Positions 33,353-42,607 of a stretch of DNA of 64,000 nt are shown piece after piece. Numbering within the stretch: position 1 is the stretch's first letter; each line of letters begins with the position of its first letter. Under the pieces are notes generated by a model. The model searched no databases. It saw only the letters and a program-made list of their open reading frames with translations, and was not told the origin of the DNA. Origin of the DNA: Flagellimonas beolgyonensis (lineage in GTDB: Bacteria > Bacteroidota > Bacteroidia > Flavobacteriales > Flavobacteriaceae); NCBI RefSeq assembly GCF_003992615.1, contig NZ_RZMY01000018.1, forward strand, positions 490,481 through 554,480. Direction: 5' to 3'. The position numbers and the translations under genes were made by a program.

Positions 33353-33874
33353 TGGGTGATTAGATTTTTTTTCAACTTTCTTCTCAGCGTTTGATTTCTT
33401 TATTGTTTCGAGGTTTCGCCCAACCAAAGGGTTATGGGAAACATTTGGCAGTTTTTTTATGTGGGATTCATACCGTGTTGTTGTCCTGTTTTTGGGACGT
33501 CACATTCGGTGTTCGATATCCTTTTTAAGAAAAAGCCCAAGAATCCCATTTAATTACCTTTTGACTATAGCTATGGGATATACGCTGCATTTTTTCGGTT
33601 TGTTGTTTTCCTTTTGTTCCATAGCTGACACATACACTTTTTGGGCATCCGACCCTATAGCGAAATCATAGTCTTTCTCTTTTTGGGAATCCAATTTCCA
33701 AGGTATCAAAAACCTTGGACAGGATGGCCTTTGTCCGAACCTTGATGCCTTCCAGAAAGTTACGGCTTTGCGGTGACTTGTGGGCAGTGTGATCAAAAAA
33801 CCTCCAGACTGGGTAGTTGGTGTCCGGAGGTGAGATTCAATTAACTAACTATTTAATCAAACTATCTCAAAATT
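33353..33874. other. Intergenic region before susC
   Basis: About 520 bp with no supported gene. A leftward frame at 33554-33796 (ending AIGSDAQKVYVSAMEQ) has plausible composition but no family and could be a relic. The AT-rich last 40 bp before the susC ATG are typical of Bacteroidota leaders. Here the composition changes from AT-rich to the GC-richer susC region. Confidence 0.4.
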
Positions 33875-36800
33875 ATGAAGAAATTATCTTTTTACGTGCG
33901 CAGGATAGGTCTGTTCCTGCTATTTTATTTGTTGTTGTGTCCCTTTTTTCCCCCTGAGGTCAGGGCGGGAGGGTATTCCATCTTTCAGGAAGAAGTAACC
34001 GGAAAGGTGTTGGATGACAAGGGAGTGCCCTTGGCCGGGGTGAACATTGTGGTGGAGTCCAGTGGCCGGGGTACCATTTCAGACTTCGATGGCTCCTTTG
34101 CTATTGTTGCTTCCCCTGATGATGTATTGGTCTTTTCCATGGTGGGTTTTAGGTCGCTTTCCATGGGTGTCGATGGTAGGGATGTGGTCAATGTGGTGAT
34201 GGAAGAGGATGTCACCGTATTGGGGGAAGTGGTCCTCAATGCAGGGTACTATACCGTTTCGGAAAAGGAGCGTACCGGTAGTATCGTCAAGGTAGGGGCC
34301 GTTGCTATTGAAAAGCAGCCGGTTTCCAACCCCTTGGCCGCCTTGCAGGGACGGGTGTCCGGTGCCGAGGTTGTTCAGACCTCGGGGCTGCCCGGGACAA
34401 ATTTCAATATCCGGATAAGGGGCCGGAACAGTATAAGGGCCACGGGTAACGATCCGTTGTATGTGGTCGACGGGGTGCCGTATTCCTCCTCCAGTCTGGG
34501 AGAGCAACAGGCTTCCCTACCCATTCCCGGTCTTGGGGTGAGTCCCCTGAACGCTATCAATCCGAACGATATCGAAAGTATAGAAATCTTGAAGGATGCC
34601 GATGCGACCGCAATCTATGGCTCCCGGGGTGCCAATGGGGTGGTGCTGATCACCACCAAAAAAGGACGTGCAGGGGATACTCGGGCACGGTTCAATATCG
34701 TGACAGGCATGGGATCCGTGGCACGATACATGGACCTTTTGGGTACTTCAGATTTCGTGGCGATGCGCAGGGAGGCCTATGGCAATGACGGTATCGATCC
34801 CATTCCGGCCAATGCCTATGACATCAATGGAACCTGGGATGTGGAAAGGTATACGGACTGGCAAAAGACCTTGTTCGGTAGGACTTCCTACATGACCAAT
34901 GTCCAAGGTTCCATATCCGGAGGGTCGGAACGCACCCAATTCTTGGTCAATGGAAGCTTCTTTGACCAAACAGCCGTTTTTCCCGGTGATTATGGGAATA
35001 CCAAGGTGTCAGGGCTTGCCAATCTGAGCCATCGGTCATCGGATGGGCGGTTTTCAATGCAGCTGTCGACCAATTTTATATCGGAGCGCAATGACTTGCC
35101 CAATGGAAGTTCCTTGGTATTGGAGGCTTTGCTGTTGCCCCCGAATGCCCCCGACCTTTATGACGGGAACGGGGAATTGAACTGGGAGAATTCCACTTGG
35201 AACAACCCCCTTCGTAATTTGGAAAGTGACTACACCTCGGATGCCACCACCTTGATCGGCAATGCAGTGTTTTCCTATCGAATGACGGAAGGGCTGCGGT
35301 TCAAGGCCAATTTGGGCTATACGGAAAACCACCTGACCGAACTGCGTACGGTACCATCCACCATTTATAATCCTGCTTTTGGCGTAGGCAGTGAATATTC
35401 CTATGCCGTTCACAACACAGGGGGGAGGACCTCTTGGATCGTGGAACCCCAATTGCAATGGGAACATGCCTTTGGGGCGTTGAAGTTGGATGTGTTGGGC
35501 GGGATGTCCTTTCAGGAACAGTACAGTGACAGGGTCTCACAGCGGGCCACAGGTTTCAGTTCCAACAGTTTGTTGGAGAGTTTGTCCGCAGGCGCGGATG
35601 TTGCGATTTTGGCGGATGTCGATCAGCGGTACCGGTACCATGCAGTATTTGGTCGGTTGAACCTGAACCTAAAAGGACGGTACCTGTTGAACCTGACTGG
35701 CAGGCGCGATGGTTCCAGTAGGTTTGGTCCCGAGAAACGGTTTGCCAATTTTGGTGCCATCGGTGCGGCGTGGCTCTTTTCGGAGGAAAGACCTTTCAAA
35801 GGAAACCTTTCCTTTCTCAGTTATGGGAAGTTAAGAGGGAGCTATGGTACCTCGGGAAACGATCAGATCGGGGATTATCAATATTTGGATACCTATTCCT
35901 TTGGAGGTTCACAGTATCAAAACGCCCCAGTGCTCTTGCCGACCCGTTTGTTCAATCCTGATTTCGGATGGGAGAGCAACAAGAAACTGGAATTCGGTAT
36001 GGAACTGGGTTTTTGGGAGGACCGTTTGTTGGTCAGTGGCAACTATTACCAAAACCGTTCCTCCAACCAATTGTTGGGCATCCCCTTGCCCGGCACCACC
36101 GGATTTTCCTCCATCAACGGTAACCTTGATGCCACGGTGGAGAACAAGGGTTGGGAACTGGAGCTGCAATCCACCAATATCAGGAAAGGGAGCTTTCGTT
36201 GGACCACCTCTTTTAACCTGACCCTGCCCAAGAACAGATTGGTGTCCTTTCCCGACCTGGTGGGATCCACCTATGCCAACCAATTGGTGGTGGGACAACC
36301 TCTGAACATCCTGAAACTCTATCATAGCCTTGGGGTAGATCCTGAAACAGGAATCCACCAATTCGAAGATTTCAACGGGGATGGGACCATTTCGTCCAAT
36401 GATGACCGGCAGGTGATCAAGGACCTGAACCCGAAATACTATGGAGGACTTTCCAATACGATATCCCTGGGCAAGTTCCAGTTGGACGTGCTGTTTCAGT
36501 TTAGCAAACAACTGGGGTGGAACTATTGGAGGGATGCCAGTATACCCGGGAGCAGGAACAACCAGCCCATCGAGGTACTGGACAGGTGGCGGGAAGTCGG
36601 CGACATGGCCGGGGCACAACGGTTCTCCATTGGGCAGTCCATCGACCCCCTGATCGGACATTTCAATTACCAGCAGAGCGATGCAGCGGTTTCCGACGCC
36701 TCCTATATCCGTTTAAAGACCCTTTCCCTGTCCTATGAAGTTGCCGATAAGAAAAACAAAGGTTTTGGCTGTGAGGTGTTCCTAAGGGGGCAGAATCTAT

Positions 36801-36901
36801 GGACATGGACCGATTATCTGGGGCTGGACCCTGAAACCAGAAGCAATCAGACCGTACCGCCCTTGCGTATGGTGAGTATCGGAACACAATTAACCTTTTA
36901 A
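33875..36901 (+). CDS. SusC/RagA-family TonB-dependent outer membrane transporter
   Basis: A 1008-aa protein with a signal peptide (residues 1-31), a carboxypeptidase-regulatory-like domain (VTGKVLDDKGVPLAGVNIVVESSGRGTISDFDG, about 42-110), the SusC plug (SVxNPLAALQGRVSGAEV to DPLYVVDGVPYSSSS, about 140-265) with YGSRGANGVVLITTKKG, and a beta-barrel ending in TQLTF. With the SusD lipoprotein it imports or exports a bound oligomer using TonB energy. The substrate is unknown; the third gene codes a metalloprotease, so a peptide is more likely than a glycan. No sigma/anti-sigma pair is adjacent. Confidence 0.93.
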   Translation: MKKLSFYVRRIGLFLLFYLLLCPFFPPEVRAGGYSIFQEEVTGKVLDDKGVPLAGVNIVVESSGRGTISDFDGSFAIVASPDDVLVFSMVGFRSLSMGVDGRDVVNVVMEEDVTVLGEVVLNAGYYTVSEKERTGSIVKVGAVAIEKQPVSNPLAALQGRVSGAEVVQTSGLPGTNFNIRIRGRNSIRATGNDPLYVVDGVPYSSSSLGEQQASLPIPGLGVSPLNAINPNDIESIEILKDADATAIYGSRGANGVVLITTKKGRAGDTRARFNIVTGMGSVARYMDLLGTSDFVAMRREAYGNDGIDPIPANAYDINGTWDVERYTDWQKTLFGRTSYMTNVQGSISGGSERTQFLVNGSFFDQTAVFPGDYGNTKVSGLANLSHRSSDGRFSMQLSTNFISERNDLPNGSSLVLEALLLPPNAPDLYDGNGELNWENSTWNNPLRNLESDYTSDATTLIGNAVFSYRMTEGLRFKANLGYTENHLTELRTVPSTIYNPAFGVGSEYSYAVHNTGGRTSWIVEPQLQWEHAFGALKLDVLGGMSFQEQYSDRVSQRATGFSSNSLLESLSAGADVAILADVDQRYRYHAVFGRLNLNLKGRYLLNLTGRRDGSSRFGPEKRFANFGAIGAAWLFSEERPFKGNLSFLSYGKLRGSYGTSGNDQIGDYQYLDTYSFGGSQYQNAPVLLPTRLFNPDFGWESNKKLEFGMELGFWEDRLLVSGNYYQNRSSNQLLGIPLPGTTGFSSINGNLDATVENKGWELELQSTNIRKGSFRWTTSFNLTLPKNRLVSFPDLVGSTYANQLVVGQPLNILKLYHSLGVDPETGIHQFEDFNGDGTISSNDDRQVIKDLNPKYYGGLSNTISLGKFQLDVLFQFSKQLGWNYWRDASIPGSRNNQPIEVLDRWREVGDMAGAQRFSIGQSIDPLIGHFNYQQSDAAVSDASYIRLKTLSLSYEVADKKNKGFGCEVFLRGQNLWTWTDYLGLDPETRSNQTVPPLRMVSIGTQLTF

Positions 36902-36910
36902 TCCCATACC

Positions 36911-38311
36911 ATGAAGAATAAAAATATTTCAGTACTGATTAACATCCGATTGTTCATCGGGAGTATACTCATTTTGAATCTGGGCCTGTTTTCCTGTGAG
37001 GATTTTGTGGATGTGGACCTGCCCCAGGACCAGATTACGGGAGAGGTCGTTTTTAAGGACAATGCCACTGTCGAAGCGGCCCTTGGCCATATTTATGCCC
37101 AATTGCGGGAAACAGCATTTTCCAATGGACGAAGTTCCGGCGTGTCCTATCTGATGGGACACTATGCGGATGAACTGGACCTGAATGCCATAGACTTGCC
37201 CAACGTGCAGGTATATGCGGACAACAACGTCCTTCCTTCGGACAATACCGTCAAATCGTTTTGGGACACCGGATATGCCGTCATCTATGAAGCGAACAGG
37301 ATCATCGAAGGGGTAGGGGCATCCTCGGAACTTTTGGAGGCGGACAGGGAACGGTTCATGGGCGAAGCGAAATTTATAAGGGGCTATGTCCATTTTTACC
37401 TGATGAACCTATTTGGCCCCGTTCCCTATATCACGGATACCGATTATCGCATAAATCGGGAGGTGGCAAGAATGAAGGTGGAAGAAGTGTACCAGTACCT
37501 TATCGCAGACCTTTTGGAAGCCAAGGGATCACTTCCCACTGGAATGGTCCATCCTTCAAAACTACGGGTCGATCATTGGACGGTCTCTGCCCTGCTGGCC
37601 AGGACATACCTGTACCATGGGGAATGGGACAGGGCACTGTCAGAAGCAAACTATGTCATTTCAGGGAGTGGAGCTTCCCTTGAGGCCGATTTGGACAAGG
37701 TGTTCCTGACGGAAAGCCCAGAGACGCTTTGGCAATTGGATGTGGCAATGAACGGGACCAATACCTATGAGGGCTTTACCTTCATAGTCAATGCGCCACC
37801 TCCCAATTCCAGCTTGTCCACAACATTGATCGCTGGTTTTGAAATCGGGGACCAAAGGTTGTCCTCCTGGGTAGGATCCGTATCCGATGGCAGTTCCACT
37901 TGGTATTTCCCCTACAAATACAAACAGGGAACGAATACCGAACAGACCTTGGAACGCTCCATAATGGTTCGATTGGGTGAGGTCTATTTGATCGCTGCCG
38001 AGGCAGCGGCACGGTCCGGAGCCCTTTCGGAGGCCCTGTCCCGCTTGAATGCCATTCGTTCACGGGCAGGACTTCCAGTGATCGCAAGTGTCGATCAAGG
38101 GGTGGTACTGGAAGCTATATGGGATGAACGGCAGGTGGAACTGTTCACCGAATTGGGACATCGTTTTTTTGACCTGAAAAGGACAGGAAGGGTTACTGAG
38201 GTGCTGGGTGCCTTGAAACCAGATTGGCAAAATACCGATAGGTTGTTGCCATTGCCCGAATCCGAATTATTGATCAATCCCAATTTAGAGCCGCAGAATG
38301 AAGGCTATTGA
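36911..38311 (+). CDS. SusD/RagB-family lipoprotein
   Basis: A 466-aa lipoprotein with lipobox LGLFSC (Cys at residue 29), a SusD fold with TPR-like repeats (VYQYLIADLLEAKGSLP; ALLARTYLYHGEWDRALSEANYVI), and the conserved end ERQVELFTELGHRFFDLKRTGR near 420. It caps the SusC barrel at the cell surface and binds substrate. It begins 9 bp after susC and overlaps the metalloprotease gene by 14 bp. Confidence 0.93.
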   Translation: MKNKNISVLINIRLFIGSILILNLGLFSCEDFVDVDLPQDQITGEVVFKDNATVEAALGHIYAQLRETAFSNGRSSGVSYLMGHYADELDLNAIDLPNVQVYADNNVLPSDNTVKSFWDTGYAVIYEANRIIEGVGASSELLEADRERFMGEAKFIRGYVHFYLMNLFGPVPYITDTDYRINREVARMKVEEVYQYLIADLLEAKGSLPTGMVHPSKLRVDHWTVSALLARTYLYHGEWDRALSEANYVISGSGASLEADLDKVFLTESPETLWQLDVAMNGTNTYEGFTFIVNAPPPNSSLSTTLIAGFEIGDQRLSSWVGSVSDGSSTWYFPYKYKQGTNTEQTLERSIMVRLGEVYLIAAEAAARSGALSEALSRLNAIRSRAGLPVIASVDQGVVLEAIWDERQVELFTELGHRFFDLKRTGRVTEVLGALKPDWQNTDRLLPLPESELLINPNLEPQNEGY

Positions 38312-40586
38312 TATTGTGGGGATGCGCGTAAGAGTAAAAGGAACATATGGCATGGGAATGCTCCCATTTTTGATTTCATTGTTTTTTGAATTAGCGGTCT
38401 GCCCGGTTTTCGGGCAGGCCAACAATGGAATCAGAGCCCAGGTCAGGGAGGATCGATTGTACTTGGAAGTGGGCCGGGAGATTCTAGGTCATCCCCTGCT
38501 TTTGGTGAGGCATGGCATGGGACAACAGCAAGTGGTCTGGCAAAGACAAGGTGATCATTTGATATTGAAGGTACCAAGGATAAACTCTTTGGCCGGTACC
38601 ATCCTACCGGTCAATCAGGATTTCAAGATAGAGGCACTGGTTTTGGCACGGTTTCCAATTGTTTCGGAAACAGCGGATGATCTAGGAACCATCGTTGATG
38701 CCACCGAACTGTTCCTAAGTGCCCATATACCATGGTACAAGGATTTTGTGGAGGAGACCCCTGTACCGGGTGAAGGCTTTATTGAGAAAGTAGGCTATCT
38801 GGAAGGGGAAACGATCATACAGACCCGTCGGACCGTTTCCAGGAATGGGAACAGGAAGACCGTCTTGGTAGACTTCAGCTTTTTTCGGTTGCCCGATCCC
38901 ATGCAGCCCCGATTGTTCGATAGGCGGATGGGCTATTTTGTGGAAGACATCAAACAGGGAACGGCACCATTGGGCAGCATTGCCCGTTGGCGCTTGGAGA
39001 AAAGGAATGTCCATAAAATTGTCAGCGATCCCGTCCGGCCCATTGTCTTTTATTTTGATACCATGGTTCCGGAGAAATGGAAACCCTATATCAAAGCGGG
39101 CATCCTGGAATGGTCACCCGCCTTTGAAGCGGCAGGGTTTTCCAATGCCATTCAGGTCAGGAACCTGCCCAAGGATACCTTAGACGTGTATCGGAACAGC
39201 ATGAATTATTCCCTGATCCGGTGGGAAAACTATGCCGGTATCCGGGGGGCGGAGGTAAAAAGAGGCTCCACAGCGGACACTTATATCGATCATCGTACAG
39301 GGGAGATCCTTAAAGCGGATATCATATTGGCCACTTCCTATGAAAACCTGTCCGATGAGTATTTTGTGCGCTGTGCCCCTCTGGATAAACGGACTTGGCA
39401 ATACCCGTTTCCAGATGGGCTGCTCGGGGAACTGATCCAATTTGTGACTGCCCATGAAACAGGGCATGCCCTTGGTCTCCGTGATGGTAACTATGGGGAG
39501 TTTGCCTATCCTTTTGAGCGTATGCGGGAAGCCGAATGGCTCCGTAGGATGGGACATACACCCAGTATCATGACTTATGCGCGTCATAATTATATCGCAC
39601 AACCAGAAGATTCCATTCCACCGCACCTGTTGATCCAAAAAGTGGGCCCTATGGATCACCACCAGATTCGATGGGGGTATACCGTGCTGGGACCGGATGG
39701 GGAGCGTCCCAAATTGGAGCAATGGATAAAGGAGCAGGATACTGTACCCTGGTACAGGTATAACCCCGGCTATTATAAGACCATAGGACCGGGCACCGGA
39801 AATGAAGTGGTGGACAATGATGATCCCATCCAAAATGCGGTACTCGGTTTAAAGAACATGGAACGGGTGTTGGTCTTGTTGCCCAAGGTGAATGGCGACC
39901 AACGGGATGATCTTTTTCTGGAACGATTGTATGGGAAAACGGTGGAGCTCTGGTACCATGAAATGTCAAATGTCCTGTCTTTGGTGGGCGGTTATGGGGT
40001 GCAGCTCAAATCAGGTATTCAGCAAGGCGGTGTTTATGGGCCCATACCCAAGGAACGCCAAATGGAGGCCATACAGTTTCTAATGGCCAATGTGTTCAAA
40101 GTGCCGGATTGGTTGGCAACTCCCAAGTTCTTGGACCGACTTTCCTTTTCAACCAACGACGATGTGGTTTTGGAAAAACAACTGACACTATTATCGGATT
40201 TGGTGGAACCTTTTAGGATGAAGCGTTTGGAACGTATGGAACCCACGGTGGATGTAGGTTTGACCATGCAACTTATGGAAAAGTTTCAAAATGGCCTTTT
40301 TGGAGAACTGGAGGGAAAGGTGGTACATATTGGTCTAAGGCGTCAAAAACTGCAAAGGGCCTATGTGAAATTGTTGGTGCGAGCCCTAATGGAGGAGCGT
40401 AGATATGACCGGCCCAGTGCAAGGGAGAACACCTATTTGTACAGTGATGTTTCCAAGAGTGTTTTTCTTGATCGGTTGTTGGCGCTTCACAAGGAAATGG
40501 AAAAAGCTATGAAAAGAGCAGTGGATGGATCAACCAAAGGGCATCTGTTGTTGTGTCAGCAGGAAATGGGGCGGGTGATGCCATGA
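38298..40586 (+). CDS. Secreted zinc-dependent metalloprotease with Asp as third ligand
   Basis: A 762-aa protein with an N-terminal signal sequence (LPFLISLFFELAVCPVFGQ) and the zinc motif HETGHALGLRD near residues 384-395, in the DUF4953/DUF5117-type metalloprotease family of Bacteroidota. Relatives usually read HExGHxLGLxHN; here the third ligand is Asp, as in snapalysin-like M7 enzymes (HExxHxxGxxD). The N-terminal half carries beta-rich DUF5117-like sequence. Coupled to SusD, it probably trims peptides handled by the SusCD pair. Start could instead be the ATG at 38322. Confidence 0.82.
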   Translation: MKAIDIVGMRVRVKGTYGMGMLPFLISLFFELAVCPVFGQANNGIRAQVREDRLYLEVGREILGHPLLLVRHGMGQQQVVWQRQGDHLILKVPRINSLAGTILPVNQDFKIEALVLARFPIVSETADDLGTIVDATELFLSAHIPWYKDFVEETPVPGEGFIEKVGYLEGETIIQTRRTVSRNGNRKTVLVDFSFFRLPDPMQPRLFDRRMGYFVEDIKQGTAPLGSIARWRLEKRNVHKIVSDPVRPIVFYFDTMVPEKWKPYIKAGILEWSPAFEAAGFSNAIQVRNLPKDTLDVYRNSMNYSLIRWENYAGIRGAEVKRGSTADTYIDHRTGEILKADIILATSYENLSDEYFVRCAPLDKRTWQYPFPDGLLGELIQFVTAHETGHALGLRDGNYGEFAYPFERMREAEWLRRMGHTPSIMTYARHNYIAQPEDSIPPHLLIQKVGPMDHHQIRWGYTVLGPDGERPKLEQWIKEQDTVPWYRYNPGYYKTIGPGTGNEVVDNDDPIQNAVLGLKNMERVLVLLPKVNGDQRDDLFLERLYGKTVELWYHEMSNVLSLVGGYGVQLKSGIQQGGVYGPIPKERQMEAIQFLMANVFKVPDWLATPKFLDRLSFSTNDDVVLEKQLTLLSDLVEPFRMKRLERMEPTVDVGLTMQLMEKFQNGLFGELEGKVVHIGLRRQKLQRAYVKLLVRALMEERRYDRPSARENTYLYSDVSKSVFLDRLLALHKEMEKAMKRAVDGSTKGHLLLCQQEMGRVMP

Positions 40587-40607
40587 GTTATCGTGATATT
40601 GCAATAA

Positions 40608-40631
40608 AAAAGGAGCCGATAGGCTCCTTTT
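40608..40631. terminator. Bidirectional terminator between convergent operons
   Basis: A perfect 10-bp stem AAAAGGAGCC (40608-40617) / GGCTCCTTTT (40622-40631) with a GATA loop. A-rich on the left and T-rich on the right, it can end both the metalloprotease operon and the leftward DUF6520 operon. Confidence 0.92.
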
Positions 40632-40639
40632 CTTTGGAA

Positions 40640-40903
40640 TCAATCCCTTCTCAACTGGGTGATACAGGATGTCCCATCCATTTTGAAGACAGGCTGTCCC
40701 TCACTGTAGCAAAGGAATTCGGCTGTTTCATTACAATCCACCAACTTTTGGTCACAGGGGTTGGTAGGGGATTCATACACATACCCGATGATCAGGTTGT
40801 CCGTGGTATCTGCAGCCTTGTCATGAGTGGTAAAGGCACTGGCGGCCACGCCAAGTCCAATGGCCATGACCGGAATCAAAAATTTCAATTTACGTGATTT
40901 CAT
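40640..40903 (-). CDS. DUF6520-family secreted Cys-rich peptide
   Basis: An 87-aa protein: basic start, one hydrophobic signal segment (FLIPVMAIGLGVAASAFTTHDKA), and a mature part of about 60 aa with four Cys (residues 50, 57, 65, 80) in the DUF6520 pattern (VDCNET...LC). Function unknown. Four Cys downstream of a MauE-type redox membrane protein suggest a disulfide-stabilised exported peptide. It is the last gene of the leftward operon, 58 bp after the beta-propeller gene. Confidence 0.82.
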   Translation of the reverse strand: MKSRKLKFLIPVMAIGLGVAASAFTTHDKAADTTDNLIIGYVYESPTNPCDQKLVDCNETAEFLCYSEGQPVFKMDGTSCITQLRRD

Positions 40904-40961
40904 ATGTCAACGATTTAAGATTAATGACCTACTCTATTGCGGGTTTTCGGTCTTAGCCCCG

Positions 40962-42068
40962 CTACTGGCCAGTAGTTTTTTCTTTTGGATTGTCGGTTGG
41001 GTTTATTGGTATGGAAAAGAATTTGGGGTCCAAGCGGTATACCGCGACCGTACTTCCCATTAGGGCTACCAACCAATGTTTGTACAGTCGAAATTCCTTG
41101 ACCTTGCTCCCCTCATCGTAGAGATAAAAACTGAAGGCATACAAATCCTTTTGCCAGTTGTAGACATCGATGATCGAAGCTTCCATGAGCATATGGCTGG
41201 GTTCATTCCTTCCCAATCGAGGGGAGTTTATCAGAGCAAGGTTTTGAAAGAGGGTGGCCGTTTTGTTCACTGTCAAGGGAGGAGCCTTCATTTGTGAGGC
41301 TTGGGTACGGCTATCGGTGGCCAACTGTATTTGGGCGACAGTGACGGTATCAATGGATTTTAGGGTGTTGATACTATCCAGATTGGGACTGAGCACAAGA
41401 AATTCATTCCTGTAGAAATAAGAGTAGCCCAAGGTGTTGGACCCTGGGTCAAACATTATGGTACCATCCACATCAAATACGCCGTCTATCTGAGGGGTCA
41501 AAACATCAGGATACAGTTCAAGTGCTGTTTGATCGGTTTTTTTTAAGAGCCCCAGAGCCGTCATTTGATCCCGACTATCGATCGTACTTAAAAAAATCAC
41601 ATTGGAGTCTATCGGTATGCCTTTCATAAAATAGCCGGCATCCTCGATCCAGGGTTTTGCAACCCAGTCTTTGGTAGTTCCCTTTAGCACATAGGGTGCG
41701 GATCCGTCCATGACAAAAAAATAAGGAGGAAACAGTGCAATTTTTAGGGAACGATAGGGAAGGTTTTTGCCTTGGAAATCGATTTTGATATGTGCGGTGT
41801 CTTGGGAAGCTAGATCGATCTGGAGCAAGTGGCGTGGGGCCGTATGGTTTGCCAGAAACAAAGCGTCCGTTTCAAATCCCGCAATGTAGTAGGAATTGAA
41901 ACCAAGATCTAGAGCGTAGACTTTTTGGATCGGATGGGGTGGGTATCTTCTGGTAAAGGCATTGTTGCGGTGGACCTGTTGCTCGGATGAAAGGAACAGG
42001 ATGACCATTATGCCAATGCTTAGACCCATGGTTCCAAGGATTTTGATGTAACTGTTGTTCCCTATCAT
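40962..42068 (-). CDS. Membrane-anchored protein with propeller-like repeats
   Basis: About 368 aa from ATG 42068 (MIGNNSYIKILGTMGLSIGI); the open frame extends to 42167 inside the preceding gene and is rejected. ATGA overlap with the MauE-like gene. One N-terminal membrane segment (residues 12-26), then a periplasmic part with repeats ending in motifs like DLGFNSYYIAGFETD and SYFYRNEFLVLSPN, resembling six-bladed TolB-like/BF3164-type propellers of Bacteroidota. No catalytic residues are evident; it may be a binding or scaffold protein of the peptide system. Confidence 0.7.
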   Translation of the reverse strand: MIGNNSYIKILGTMGLSIGIMVILFLSSEQQVHRNNAFTRRYPPHPIQKVYALDLGFNSYYIAGFETDALFLANHTAPRHLLQIDLASQDTAHIKIDFQGKNLPYRSLKIALFPPYFFVMDGSAPYVLKGTTKDWVAKPWIEDAGYFMKGIPIDSNVIFLSTIDSRDQMTALGLLKKTDQTALELYPDVLTPQIDGVFDVDGTIMFDPGSNTLGYSYFYRNEFLVLSPNLDSINTLKSIDTVTVAQIQLATDSRTQASQMKAPPLTVNKTATLFQNLALINSPRLGRNEPSHMLMEASIIDVYNWQKDLYAFSFYLYDEGSKVKEFRLYKHWLVALMGSTVAVYRLDPKFFSIPINPTDNPKEKTTGQ

Positions 42069-42511
42069 GATGGCACTGCTTTTGGAGGGAGTTTGGGGAT
42101 GGAGAGAAGAATGGCCACGGTCAGAAGAACGATAAAGAAGGCGTTGAAGATGATATGTTCGGTCCATCCCAGGTTTTCCAGTACACCTCCACAGGAACAG
42201 GGGATATAATCACTGAAATGGAGCACTAGGATGATATAGGTGGTGAACATGCTCATCAGGCCCAGGGCAGCATAAAGCGCCTTGAGCCGAAAAGCATCGA
42301 TGAACAATAGGAATGCAATGGTATACTCCATTATAAGGACCAACCAAGCCACCCAGTCGGCATAGGCCGTTAAAATGGGAGATTGGCCCAATTGTATTTT
42401 GAATTGTTGGAAATCCCATAGTTTGCTTGTTGCGGCATAAAGGAACAATAGGGAACAGAGTATACTGACCATATAGGGAAACCATTGCCGTATTTTATAT
42501 GAACCTTTCAT
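42065..42511 (-). CDS. MauE/DoxX-like redox-associated membrane protein
   Basis: A 148-aa protein with four membrane helices and a CSCGG motif (Cys 105 and 107) in the loop after the third helix. MauE-type proteins are linked to disulfide formation in periplasmic proteins, comparable to DsbB/VKOR in role. First gene of the leftward operon MauE-propeller-DUF6520. Its promoter region has paired AraC-like sites (42550-42587) directly upstream of a -7-like GAACTTTG at 42538-42531. Confidence 0.82.
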   Translation of the reverse strand: MKGSYKIRQWFPYMVSILCSLLFLYAATSKLWDFQQFKIQLGQSPILTAYADWVAWLVLIMEYTIAFLLFIDAFRLKALYAALGLMSMFTTYIILVLHFSDYIPCSCGGVLENLGWTEHIIFNAFFIVLLTVAILLSIPKLPPKAVPS

Positions 42512-42549
42512 ATCCTTTGGATTGCTATGACAAAGTTCGTGGGTCTGAT

Positions 42550-42587
42550 TTATTTCAAAAGGATTTTTACTTATCTGAAACGGATTA
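42550..42587. promoter_or_regulatory. Tandem AraC-like sites before the MauE operon
   Basis: Two 17-bp units 21 bp apart: TTATTTCAAAAGGATTT at 42550 and TTATCTGAAACGGATTA at 42571 (13 of 17 identical). The second is identical to a copy at 44064. The 21-bp spacing puts both on the same helix face, as AraC-type activators need. Confidence 0.7.
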
Positions 42588-42607
42588 AATAAATGGTTGT
42601 GAGGTGA

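Noticed and set aside
33554..33796. Leftward 80-aa frame upstream of susC
   Set aside because: Composition is plausible but there is no family, start signal or partner; at most a relic.
38298..40586. Glycan utilisation locus
   Set aside because: SusCD are present but no glycoside hydrolase, sulfatase or lyase is near; a metalloprotease is the only enzyme.
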